From contig NZ_KQ948928.1 in the NCBI RefSeq assembly GCF_001514235.1, positions 452,403-516,402 on the forward strand: a stretch of 64,000 nucleotides of DNA, given 5' to 3'. Source of the stretch: Streptomyces caeruleatus (lineage in GTDB: Bacteria; Actinomycetota; Actinomycetes; Streptomycetales; Streptomycetaceae). The notes beneath the pieces were generated by a model. That model was given only the letters and a program-made list of their open reading frames with translations. It was not told the DNA's origin and did not search any database. Positions 51,955 through 61,100 of the stretch are shown piece by piece (position 1 is the stretch's first letter; the number at the start of each line of letters is the position of its first letter). A program made the translations under genes and the position numbers.

Positions 51955-54222
51955 TCAGACAGGCACCCGCTCACCCTCGTCGTCCCGAGCCGCCTTCCGT
52001 GTCACGGCCTCCGGTGCCTCGTCGTGCGTCAGGTCCGGCAGCCGGTGCAGCCACTTCGGCAGATACCAGTTGTGCTCGCCCAGCAGCGCCATCACCGCCG
52101 GGAGCAGCACACCCCGGATGATCGTGGCGTCGATCAGCACGGCCGCCGCGAGGCCGACGCCCATCTGCTTCATCGACTGCATGGACAGCGTGCCGAAGAT
52201 CGCGAACACGGCGACCATGATGACCGCGGCACTGGTGACGACCCCGGCCGTGGTGACCACACCGTGCTGGATCGCGTCCTTCGTCGTACGGCCGCGCAGC
52301 CGCGCCTCGCGGATCCGGGAGACCACGAACACGTGGTAGTCCATCGACAGGCCGAAAAGGATCACGAAGAGGAACAGCGGCAGCCACGTGATGATGGCGC
52401 CGACGCCCTCCGCGCCCACCAGGGACGCGCCCCAGCCGTGCTGGAAGACGGCGACGAGGATGCCGTACGCGGCGCCCACCGACAGCAGGTTCAGCACGAT
52501 CGAGGTGACGGCGACCGTCAGCGAGCGGAACGACAGCAGCATCAGACCGAAGGCGAAGACGACGACGAACGCGAAGACCGGGATGACGGCTCCGGCCAGC
52601 TGGTCGTTGAAGTCCTTCGACCCGGCGACCTGCCCGGTGATCGGGGCCTCGACACCCTCCACCTTGCCGAGCGTGGCCGGCCGTACCTCGTCGCGCAGCT
52701 TGTCCAGACTCACGCCCGCCTTGTCGAGGTCGGAGCCGCCGACCAGCGGGACGTACACGAAGGCGATGTTCTGCTCGTCGTGCAGCTTGATCTCCACCGG
52801 GCCGCGCGAGGCGCCCGAACTGATCGCCCGCTCGCGGAAGTCGGCGAGCGCGGACTTCACCTCGGGGGAGTTGATGTCGTTCGCCTTCACGACCACCTCG
52901 GCCGGCTCGGAGCCGCCCGGGAAGGCCTCGTTGAGCCGGTTGTACGTCTGCACGATCGGCAGCGAGCCGCCGAACTCCTTGTCCAGGGTGAGCTGCTGGG
53001 TCTTCATGCCGAGCGCGGGCGCCGCGATGGCCAGCAGCGCACCGGCCGCGACGGCGACCGAGACGACCGGCCGGGCGAGCACGCCCTTCAGTACGGCCGT
53101 CCAGAACCGGCTCTCCCGGTTGCCGCGCCCCCGGCCCCGGCTCCGCTTGCTCTGCGGGTGCAGGAAGGGGATCCTGCCCTTCTCGACCCGCTCGCCGAGC
53201 AGCGACAGCAGCGCCGGCAGCACGGTCACCGACCCGACCATGGCGACCGCCACGACCATCAGCGAGGCCAGACCCATCGCCTCGAACTCGGCGAGCCCGG
53301 TGAACAGCATGCCCGCCATCGCCACGCACACCGTGACACCGGAGACGATGATCGCCCGGCCACTGGTGGCGGCGGCGACCCTGAGGGCCGTCTGCGCGTC
53401 CCGGCCGGCCTCGCGCTCCTCACGCTCACGGCGCAGATAGAACAGGCAGTAGTCGACGCCTACGGCCAGGCCGACCAGCAGCATCACGGAGTTGGCGGTG
53501 TCGCTCATCGGCATGACGTGGCTGACGAGGCCCATCAGGCCCATCGTCGCCATGATCGCGGTGACCGCCAGCAGCACCGGCAGCAGAGCCGCCACCAGCG
53601 CGCCGAAGGCGATCAGCAGAATGCCGAGGGCCACCGGCACCGCGGAGTACTCGGCCTTCTGGAAGTCGTCCCCGAACGCGTCGTCGAACGTCTTCGTCAT
53701 GCTCGCGCCGCCGATCTCCTCGATCCGCAGCGACTCGTGGTCCTTCTGGACGTCCCCGACGGCCTTCAGCACGGGCTCCACACGCTCGCCCGCCGTGTCC
53801 GCCTCGCCGCGCATGTCGAACTGCACCAGCGCGCTGCGGCCGTCCTTCGAGATCGTCCGGGTGTCGTACGGCGACGTCACGTCCGTGACCTCGCCGGTGC
53901 CCTCGACCGCCTTCACGACCGCGGTGACCGCCGACCTGAACTCGGCGTCCGTGGCCTTGAGGCCGCCGTCCCTCGCCTGGATCAGGACGGTCTCCCCGGC
54001 CGGCTCGTCGATCCCGGCGTCCTCGACGATCTTGGCGGCGGTGTGCGTCTCGCCCTTCAGCTGGTCGCTGTCCTTGACGTCGACCCGGCCCGCCGCCGAG
54101 CCGAGCCCCATCGCCAGGACGACGAACAGCACCCAGATGCCGACGGCAGCCCATCGATGGCGGGCGCTCCAGCCGCCTGCGCGGGCGGCGAGCCCCCGCA
54201 CTCGCGTGTCTCCGTTCCCCAT
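51955..54222 (-). CDS. MMPL-family RND-type membrane exporter
   Basis: Large inner-membrane exporter, 755 residues, with about 12 helices in two halves (helix 1 near 28; cluster 195-345; repeat 390-410; cluster 555-710) and two extracytoplasmic domains. MMPL hallmarks: MLLVGLAVGVDYCLFYLRRE and LFVILFGLSMDYHVFVVSRI, whose Asp residues form the proton relay. Actinobacterial members export lipids, polyketides or drugs. AAGGGGG precedes ATG 54222. The upstream region has a palindrome (54432-54442) that could bind a TetR/MarR regulator. Confidence 0.92.
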   Translation of the reverse strand: MGNGDTRVRGLAARAGGWSARHRWAAVGIWVLFVVLAMGLGSAAGRVDVKDSDQLKGETHTAAKIVEDAGIDEPAGETVLIQARDGGLKATDAEFRSAVTAVVKAVEGTGEVTDVTSPYDTRTISKDGRSALVQFDMRGEADTAGERVEPVLKAVGDVQKDHESLRIEEIGGASMTKTFDDAFGDDFQKAEYSAVPVALGILLIAFGALVAALLPVLLAVTAIMATMGLMGLVSHVMPMSDTANSVMLLVGLAVGVDYCLFYLRREREEREAGRDAQTALRVAAATSGRAIIVSGVTVCVAMAGMLFTGLAEFEAMGLASLMVVAVAMVGSVTVLPALLSLLGERVEKGRIPFLHPQSKRSRGRGRGNRESRFWTAVLKGVLARPVVSVAVAAGALLAIAAPALGMKTQQLTLDKEFGGSLPIVQTYNRLNEAFPGGSEPAEVVVKANDINSPEVKSALADFRERAISSGASRGPVEIKLHDEQNIAFVYVPLVGGSDLDKAGVSLDKLRDEVRPATLGKVEGVEAPITGQVAGSKDFNDQLAGAVIPVFAFVVVFAFGLMLLSFRSLTVAVTSIVLNLLSVGAAYGILVAVFQHGWGASLVGAEGVGAIITWLPLFLFVILFGLSMDYHVFVVSRIREARLRGRTTKDAIQHGVVTTAGVVTSAAVIMVAVFAIFGTLSMQSMKQMGVGLAAAVLIDATIIRGVLLPAVMALLGEHNWYLPKWLHRLPDLTHDEAPEAVTRKAARDDEGERVPV

Positions 54223-54529
54223 GACGGGCTTGCCCCCTTGATTGCGGTGGCGGCCCCCTGCCGCCCCCTTTCGTTTCGAAGGTATGGGCCGGATAAAGCC
54301 ATCTCGTCGTGCTTCCCGGTGAAGTACGGCGGCCGGAACTCATCCGCTCGGCCACCGCCCTCTCCCCACTGGGGAGGACGAAGGTCCCCTACATCTATCG
54401 GGGCGATGAGGTTGTGCTTTGTACTGACCGCTAAGTAACTTACGGCTCCGGGCCGTCGTGCCCACCCCCACGGGGCACGACGGCCACGACAGCCCGGCCA
54501 CTGTCAGTGGGCCGCCTTAAGGTGGCCGG
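54223..54529. promoter_or_regulatory. Intergenic region between MMPL and DUF1697 with palindrome and hairpin
   Basis: No gene. TAAGTAACTTA (54432-54442) is an 11-base palindrome in an AT-rich patch, a candidate repressor site for MMPL. GGCCGTCGTGCCC (54451-54463) pairs perfectly with GGGCACGACGGCC (54473-54485), a 13-bp stem that would insulate the two divergent genes. Confidence 0.6.
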
Positions 54530-55078
54530 ATGACGACGACGTATGCGGCGCTGCTGCGCGGAATCAACGTGGGCGGCAGCAGAAAAGTCCCGATGGCCGA
54601 CCTGCGCACCCTCCTGGCCGGCCTCGGCCACGGCGGCGTACGCACCTACCTCCAGAGCGGCCAGGCGGTCTTCACCGCCGACCACGGCGACGAGGACTCC
54701 CTGGCCGCCGAGCTCACGTCGGCGATCGAGAAGCAGTTCGGCTTCGCCGTGGACGTCATCGTGCGCGACCACGCCTACCTCCGGGCCGTCGCCGACAACT
54801 GCCCCTTCCCGGCAGCCGAGTTGGAGGCCAAGCAGCTCCATGTCACCTACTTCTCCGCCCCGGTCGACGCCGGCCGCTTCGCGGAGATCGACCAGCCCGC
54901 CCACCTCCCGGAGGAGTTCCGCCTCGGCGACCGCGCGCTGTACCTCTACGCCCCGGACGGCCTCGGCCGCTCCAAGCTCGCCGAAATCCTGTCGCGGCCC
55001 CGGTTCAACAAGGGTTTGATCGCCACCAGCCGCAACTGGAACACCGTCGTGAAGCTCGTGGAGATGACAGGTGACTGA
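54530..55078 (+). CDS. DUF1697-family protein
   Basis: A 182-residue cytosolic protein matching DUF1697 throughout: YAALLRGINVGGSRKVPMAD, LRTLLAGLGHGGVRTYLQSG, and FNKGLIATSRNWNTVVKLVE at the C-terminus. AAGGTGG lies before the ATG. The function of the family is unknown. Its last 8 bases overlap the next gene, indicating an operon. Confidence 0.9.
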   Translation: MTTTYAALLRGINVGGSRKVPMADLRTLLAGLGHGGVRTYLQSGQAVFTADHGDEDSLAAELTSAIEKQFGFAVDVIVRDHAYLRAVADNCPFPAAELEAKQLHVTYFSAPVDAGRFAEIDQPAHLPEEFRLGDRALYLYAPDGLGRSKLAEILSRPRFNKGLIATSRNWNTVVKLVEMTGD

Positions 55079-55454
55079 CCATGATCCCGCCGTGCAGGCG
55101 GCCATCGAGGGCGAACTGAGGCTCCTGGACCCCGAAGTCCGCAGCTCGCCCGAACCGCTCGGGGCGCTGCTGCACCCCGACTTCCACGAGTTCGGTTCCT
55201 CGGGGAGGCGCTGGGACCGGGCGACGACCCTGGCCCGTCTGCCGGTGGACACCGATCCGTCCGACCCCGAGGACCGGTACGTCGTCACCTCCGAGATCCG
55301 GGGCGTCCGGCTCGCACCCGACGTCGTCCACCTGACCTTCGACACGGAGTACGGCGGCCGGCACGCCCACCGCAGCTCGCTGTGGCGCCGGACGGCCGAA
55401 GGATGGCAGATGTACTTCCACCAGGGGACGCCCTTCAGTGCCGAGGAAGCGTGA
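55071..55454 (+). CDS. DUF4440/SnoaL-like (NTF2-fold) protein
   Basis: A 127-residue NTF2-fold protein: IEGELRLLDPEVRSSPEPLG, LLHPDFHEFGSSGRRWDRAT and SSLWRRTAEGWQMYFHQGTP. GTG 55071 lies within the end of the DUF1697 gene. NTF2-fold proteins bind small molecules or act as minor enzymes; nothing more specific can be said. Its 3' end overlaps the convergent transglutaminase-like gene by 20 bases. Confidence 0.87.
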   Translation: MTDHDPAVQAAIEGELRLLDPEVRSSPEPLGALLHPDFHEFGSSGRRWDRATTLARLPVDTDPSDPEDRYVVTSEIRGVRLAPDVVHLTFDTEYGGRHAHRSSLWRRTAEGWQMYFHQGTPFSAEEA

Positions 55455-56301
55455 CCTCGCGCAGACCGAAGGAGGGCGACTTGGAGAGGATCTCGCGGGG
55501 CGGCGCCAGCCGCGGCTGCGCACACAGGCGCCGTACGTCCTCGTCGGTGTGCGCGGCGGCCACGGCGTCCAGGAGCGCGAGGTCGCCGTCCGACAGCGAC
55601 ACGTCACCGAAGCCCGCCAGAGGCTCCCAGCCGTCCCAGGGCAGCGTCTCCACGCCACCCCGGCACGCCAGGTCGAGGACGAGACTGCCCCGCACGAACC
55701 ACATCCCGCGCAGCGCCCCGTCACTCCAGAACCCGAACGTCCCCGGATCCGCCGCCCCGCCCCGGCACGCCCGCCACGCGTCGCCCGCCACGAGAAACCG
55801 GTCGCGCGGCACGTCCAGCGGATCGAAGCCGAGATCGCCGTAGGCCGGATGCAGGACCTGTGGGTCGACCAGCCGCCAACTCCCGTCCGGCAGCCGGTAC
55901 TCGCTGACCCAGTGGTCCTCGTGGAAGCCGTCCACGAAGTAGGTGCCGAAGCCACCCCGCACCCGCGCGGGCGTCCCCGTGGCCCGCAACAGCGACACAT
56001 GCAACAGCGCGAAGTCCCGGCACGTCCCCACGAACCGCTCCTCCGGCTTCCGCGCCTCGGTCAACGGAGCGTCCCGGCGCTCACGCAGGACCCGCAGGAT
56101 CTCGGTGACGTACCGGGACTCGGCGTCCTCGCGCAGCCGTTCCTCGGGGATGGCGTAGCCCAAACGCCTCCCGTCCCCCTGATGGATCATCACGTTCCGT
56201 ACCACGAGGGCGAGTCCGCGCGGATCGCTCGGCAGCCCACTGATGTCCAGCTCCCCGGGATCGCTGTAAGGCGTCTGCCGCGAGTAGAAGTCGTCGTCCA
56301 T
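55435..56301 (-). CDS. Transglutaminase-like cysteine-protease-fold protein
   Basis: A 288-residue protein with the transglutaminase/protease-like triad: Cys in FVGTCRDFALLHVSLLRATG, His in VDGFHEDHWVSEY and Asp in WRLVDPQVLHPAYG. No signal peptide, so it should act in the cytosol as a peptidase, amidase or deamidase. ATG 56301 has GAGGG upstream. It is divergent from the reductase gene at 56370. Confidence 0.87.
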   Translation of the reverse strand: MDDDFYSRQTPYSDPGELDISGLPSDPRGLALVVRNVMIHQGDGRRLGYAIPEERLREDAESRYVTEILRVLRERRDAPLTEARKPEERFVGTCRDFALLHVSLLRATGTPARVRGGFGTYFVDGFHEDHWVSEYRLPDGSWRLVDPQVLHPAYGDLGFDPLDVPRDRFLVAGDAWRACRGGAADPGTFGFWSDGALRGMWFVRGSLVLDLACRGGVETLPWDGWEPLAGFGDVSLSDGDLALLDAVAAAHTDEDVRRLCAQPRLAPPREILSKSPSFGLREVTLPRH

Positions 56302-56369
56302 GCGGGGAACCCTCAAGCCTGCCCCAGGGGCAAGGTCAACCCCGTGGACGGGTGTGCGAGGCTCGTCGT

Positions 56370-57410
56370 ATGCGCTACATCATCATCGGGGCAGGAGCGG
56401 TCGGCGGTGTCATCGGCGGACGGCTCGCGGGCTCGGGGCGCGACGTCGTCCTGGTCGCGCGGGGCGCGCACTTCGAGGCCCTACGGGACCACGGGCTGCG
56501 GCTCAGGGTGCCGGAGGGCGAGCTGACCCACCGGCTGCCCGTCGTCGACGGCCCCGCCGCGCTCGGGGAGCTCCGCCCCGACGACGTCCTCGTCCTCGCC
56601 GTCAAGACCCAGGACAGCGTGGCCGCGCTACAGACCTGGGGCCCGGCCCCGGTGACGGGCGGCGGCACGGCCGCGGAGCGACTCCCGCTGGTCTGCGCAC
56701 AGAACGGCGTCGAGAGCCAGCGCCTGGCCCTGCGCCTCTTCCGCCGGGTCTACGGCGTCTGCGTCTGGCTCCCGTCGACCTACATCGAACCCGGCGTCGT
56801 CTCCGCGGCCGGCCGCCCCCTCACCGGCATCCTCCACCTCGGCCGCCACCCCCACGGCACCGACGAGACCGCCCGCCTCATCGCCGCCGACCTGGAGAAG
56901 TCGCACTTCGAGGCACCGGTCGTGGCAGACGTGGCCCGCTGGCAGTACGCCAAGCTGCTGGCCAACCTCGGCAACGCCCTGGAGGCCGTGGCCGGCCCCG
57001 TCGACAGCGAGGAGGCCGCGGCGCTGTTCCAGCGCGTCCGTGCCGAGGGCGCCGCCGTACTCGACGCCGCCGGGATCGCCTACGCCGACGCCGAGGAACA
57101 ACGCGCGGTACTCGGCGACAAGGTCACCCTCGTCCCCCTCCCCGGCACCCCCCGCGGCGGCGGCTCCTCCTGGCAGTCCCTCACCCGAGGCACCGGCACC
57201 ATCGAGGCCGACTACCTCAACGGCGAAATCACCCTCCTGGGCCGCCTCCACGGCGTACCCACCCCCCTGAACGAACTCCTCCAGCGCCTCGCCAACACCT
57301 TCGCGCGGGAGCGGCGGGCGGCGGGGTCGATGCCGGTGGGGGAGTTGGTGGGGCTGGCCGAGGAGGCGGTTACCGGGAGGCGAGGGCCTCGGCCACCGCA
57401 GAGTGCTTGA
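56370..57410 (+). CDS. Ketopantoate reductase (PanE/ApbA) family protein
   Basis: A 346-residue NADPH-dependent reductase family member. The N-terminal Rossmann motif is YIIIGAGAVGGVIGGRLAGS; the catalytic-type Lys is in WQYAKLLANLGNAL and the C-terminal helix bundle includes GGGSSWQSLTRGTGTIEADY and LNGEITLLGRLHGVPTPLNE. It may be the pantothenate-pathway enzyme or a paralogue with another 2-keto substrate. The 3' end overlaps the convergent alpha/beta-hydrolase gene by 41 bases. Confidence 0.88.
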   Translation: MRYIIIGAGAVGGVIGGRLAGSGRDVVLVARGAHFEALRDHGLRLRVPEGELTHRLPVVDGPAALGELRPDDVLVLAVKTQDSVAALQTWGPAPVTGGGTAAERLPLVCAQNGVESQRLALRLFRRVYGVCVWLPSTYIEPGVVSAAGRPLTGILHLGRHPHGTDETARLIAADLEKSHFEAPVVADVARWQYAKLLANLGNALEAVAGPVDSEEAAALFQRVRAEGAAVLDAAGIAYADAEEQRAVLGDKVTLVPLPGTPRGGGSSWQSLTRGTGTIEADYLNGEITLLGRLHGVPTPLNELLQRLANTFARERRAAGSMPVGELVGLAEEAVTGRRGPRPPQSA

Positions 57411-58167
57411 GATAGTCGAGCACGTTGTGCGGCCACACCGGCGCGATGTTGATCTCGGGAAGCTCTTCCACGCCGGAGAATACCCGGGCCAGCTCCCCTT
57501 TTGGGATGGCCACGAAGTCACCGACATCGGCGATGTTGTGCCAACGCCGCACGTTCGGCGGCTTCGTACCGCGGCCCTCCGATGGAAGAGGGTCGAGCCG
57601 GTGGAAGATCGCGTGCGGCAGGGCCAGCGGGGAGCCCAACGTCAGGAACAGCCGTACGTCGAGTTCTTCCGATAGTTCGTGAAGCGTCTCGTAGGCGACC
57701 ACGCTGCCCAGGGAATGGGCGATGACGATGTCCGGGCGGTGACGGAGCATCGCCTTGCGCACCCGCTCGCGCACGGCGGTACGACCGGCGGCGAAGTAGC
57801 GGGTCACCTCCGGAAAGAAGAGCCTGACCGTCTTCTCGACCAAGGCCGGGTTCTGCCCGGTCCGTTCGGCGACCTTGCCGCAGACCCAGCGTAGCCACCC
57901 GGTGGCGTGGCCCTGCGTTCCGGCCAGGTCCACGTCCCAGGCCAGGGCCCACTGCTCGACCAGTGCGAGTGCGTCGTCATCGAGTTCGCCGCTCTGCTTC
58001 TGGCTGCGGAGAAGGTCGGCATAGTAGGCCGTCTCGAGCTGGAGGGCCGTGGCGTTCGGCCCCAGGGCGGCGAGCCAGTCCGTGCGCAGACGGACACTGC
58101 CGTCGTACGGGGTGGTGTCGGCGGCCTTGTAGTTGCGAACGCCATGGACGCCAAGGACCCGGGTCAT
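57370..58167 (-). CDS. Serine alpha/beta-hydrolase coupled to the caspase-STAND protein
   Basis: A 265-residue cytosolic alpha/beta-hydrolase. It starts MTRVLGVHGVRNY (oxyanion region), has the nucleophile elbow IVIAHSLGSVVAYE with Ser152, an acidic pair in HNIADVGDFVAIP (Asp213/Asp216) and a C-terminal His247 in PVWPHNVLDYL. The middle (60-140) is a helical lid with many charged residues. Its ATG overlaps the stop of the caspase-STAND gene (ATGA), so the two are made together. Lipase- or esterase-like hydrolases often serve as toxic effectors beside STAND sensors; here it could be an effector or the substrate of the caspase domain. That role is inference. Confidence 0.85.
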   Translation of the reverse strand: MTRVLGVHGVRNYKAADTTPYDGSVRLRTDWLAALGPNATALQLETAYYADLLRSQKQSGELDDDALALVEQWALAWDVDLAGTQGHATGWLRWVCGKVAERTGQNPALVEKTVRLFFPEVTRYFAAGRTAVRERVRKAMLRHRPDIVIAHSLGSVVAYETLHELSEELDVRLFLTLGSPLALPHAIFHRLDPLPSEGRGTKPPNVRRWHNIADVGDFVAIPKGELARVFSGVEELPEINIAPVWPHNVLDYLKHSAVAEALASR

Positions 58168-61100
58168 GGTGAGAGTTCCTCCGATGCGGGATCGGTGCAG
58201 TGATAGACCGCGAGGGTGCCGCGGAGTCCTACGAAGAGTTTGTCCGGGCCGGCGAAGGCAAGGGATTCGGCTGACTGCGGCAGTGGAATGCGCGCTGTGA
58301 GACGCAGAGTCCTCGAATCCCAGACTCTGATCGAATTGGTTCCTGACGAAAATTCGTCCAGACTCACCGCGAACCGATGGCCGTCGGGAGAGAAAGCGAG
58401 AGCCTGCACACTGCTTGGTCTTCCGTTGACGCGTATGGCTTGGGCGGCGTCGGAGAGTGGGACCGCCTCCATACGTATGACATGGATGGTGCCTTGGTAA
58501 CCGACGGCCACGAGCATCTGACTGTCGGGGGAGAAGTAGAGATCCGGGTTGGGCATCGCCTTGCCGAGCCAGACGCGTGCTACCTCATTGCCCTTGATGG
58601 CGTCCCGGAGTGTGAGCCACTGCTCGTCCTCGCCGATGGCCGCGACAAAACGGCCGTCGGGTGAGGCAGTCGCATCACCCGAAGCGAACTCCGTGAGCTC
58701 GGGAACGACCCGCTCTTCTGTCACGCCCTTCCAAAGACGCAGTCGGCCATCGCCGGAGCTGCTCATCAGGAGAGACTCCTTGACCGGGTGGAAAGCGAGC
58801 CCGTAGACCGCGGTGCCGCCTACGACAAGGCGGTTGACCGTCTCTCCCGACGCCACGTCAATGACATGGATGACATTCTCGATATCGACGGCGAGCAAGG
58901 ATCCGTCCGCCGATACGGCCAGAGAATGGTTCGGGTAGCCGTCAAACGGGATGCGATGCGTCTCTTCGAGACTCTCGCAGCAGCGCAGCACGATGCTGTC
59001 ATCGTGCAGCGAGGCGAGACGACCGGCCCGGTCCGAGAACGCGATGGCCCAGGTCGGCTCGGACTGGAGAGGAACTGGCTCCCAGCCCCGTGTCTTCCAC
59101 AGGAGCAGACGTGACGGGCCGACCATGGCCAAGAGACGTCCGTCGGGGCTGAATTCCGACATTCCGCTTTTTTCGCTATCCGACAGCCGGGTCGCCCGGT
59201 GGGGGGTGTCTCCAGTGAGATCCCAGACGGACGCCTCCAGTTCACTGCTGGTGACGGCAAGCCAACGACTGTCGGGTGAATAAGCGAGTGAAGTGACCGG
59301 CCCTGTCTGGGAGTCCCACGGTTTCCCGACGAGAACCCGGTTGCGGATGTCCCAGAAGTGAATGTTCCGGGTCCATGCCCCAGTGGCGAAGGCGAGGCGC
59401 GTGCCGTCCGGTGAGAACGCGATGCTGTTGGCCTGCCTGCGGATCGGCGGGGCTGCCTTGTGCCAGGTCTCCGTTTCCAGGATCCGTACGTCGTTGTACG
59501 TCGAGGTCGCGATCAAGGCGCCGTCAGGAGAGAAGACCATGCCACGGGCATAGGAACCGCCGGTGTCGATGTACCGGTCACTGGAGTCCACTCGACCGCC
59601 CGTCGCCCACAGGAGCGCGTGTGCCGCTTCCTGCGGCTGGAAGGCAACGTCTCTTGCGATGCCGGCGAATCGATTCCGATGCTCCCGCAGATCCAGACGA
59701 TCGGCGTCCAGGACGAAGATGGAGGCCCGGTCGGAGGCGCTTCTGGTTCGTCCGTGCGCCCGCCATGACGCGCTCACGAGACGGAGGTACTCAGCGGCCA
59801 GGTCCGAGTGGCAGAGGTCGATCGCCCGGTGGTCCTGGTTCGGATCGAAGCTGATCAGAAAGTACGGATCGGTGAGGAGAGCCTCGGCGTGCTCGACGGA
59901 CTCGGCGGCTGTCACATGGCCCAGTGCGTGCTGGAGTACGTAGGGCTCGGCCGCAAGCCAGCCGTCGGAAGGCCGGCTGGCGGATCCCGCCAGGAAGGGG
60001 CCGACGATCTCCGCCAACAACTGCCGTTCGAGATCGAGGCTTTGCCGGGCGTCCAGAGGGTCGCGGCCCAGCGGGTGATCGCGGAGGTAGTCCGCCAGAC
60101 CCTGCTGGAAGATCCGGTACAGGGTCTTGCTCTCGCGATCCACTCCGGTGCGCAGAAACGGGGAGGCCTCCCGCAGGGTCGCCTCGAAGTCCTTGTCCGT
60201 CATGTCGTCGGCGTGCAGCACCTTGAGACAACGCCGCAGCGTGACACGTGGCATGCCATTGCCCTTGGCGCGAGCGATGATCGCGAGGACGGCGCGCAAC
60301 GCCGGGAACTCGCCGCGACGCGTGGTCAGCACCGCCTCCAGCAGATCGGGAAGATTCGCCGACGCTCCCTTCGCGTAGGCCTCCGCGGCGCCTTCGTCCA
60401 GCGGTGGATGGGGGAGCGTCATCAGGTAGTGGATGTACAGTCCCGCCAGCAGAAAGGGACCCCACTGGCTGTGCGGCCGCAGATTCCGGACGATTCCCTG
60501 TGCGCCCAGCTTGGCCAGCGTTTCCACGAACCTGGCGGAAGCGCCCGTGGCGTAGGGCTCGCCGGTCCTCAACAGCCTGGTGATGTACCGGCGTACGTCC
60601 TCCTCGACCGCGCCCGGATCGGCGGTGTCCAGGTCGATGGCCTCGCCGGTGACTTCCTCCATCCCGTTGAAACCGGCCAACGCGTCGATGACCTCGTGCC
60701 GCCCGCCCAGCAGGATCCTGCACGGAGAGGCCTCCGTGACATCGCACTGCTCCTCCGGAACGAGGAGATCGGCCACCAGTTGGAGGACGGCGTCCGGATC
60801 GGTGCTCTCATCGACGGCATCGAGCACGATGAGACGGTTCTTCTGTTCCCGTCCCAGAGCCGTACGCAGCAGCCCGGAAGTCCACGTGCGCGAGTCCCTG
60901 TCCGGGTCGGTCTTGGCCGGGAGGCCGTCCTGCTGCTCGCCGGGGGCGCCGTCCTCCTCGTCCTCCTTGGGCAGTTCGAGTCCTGACATCCCCGCGATCG
61001 TGTCGATGACCTGCTGCGCGGAGCGCTGGCGGGCGTGGACGGCGACGACGCCGGGGACCTCGGGAAGCGTGGGATCGGCGATCTCCCACTGCTCGTGGAA

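Noticed and set aside
51385..54438. 1017-codon plus-strand frame over the MMPL gene
   Set aside because: Only its first about 95 codons are meaningful (acyltransferase-3 remnant); the rest is antisense to MMPL.
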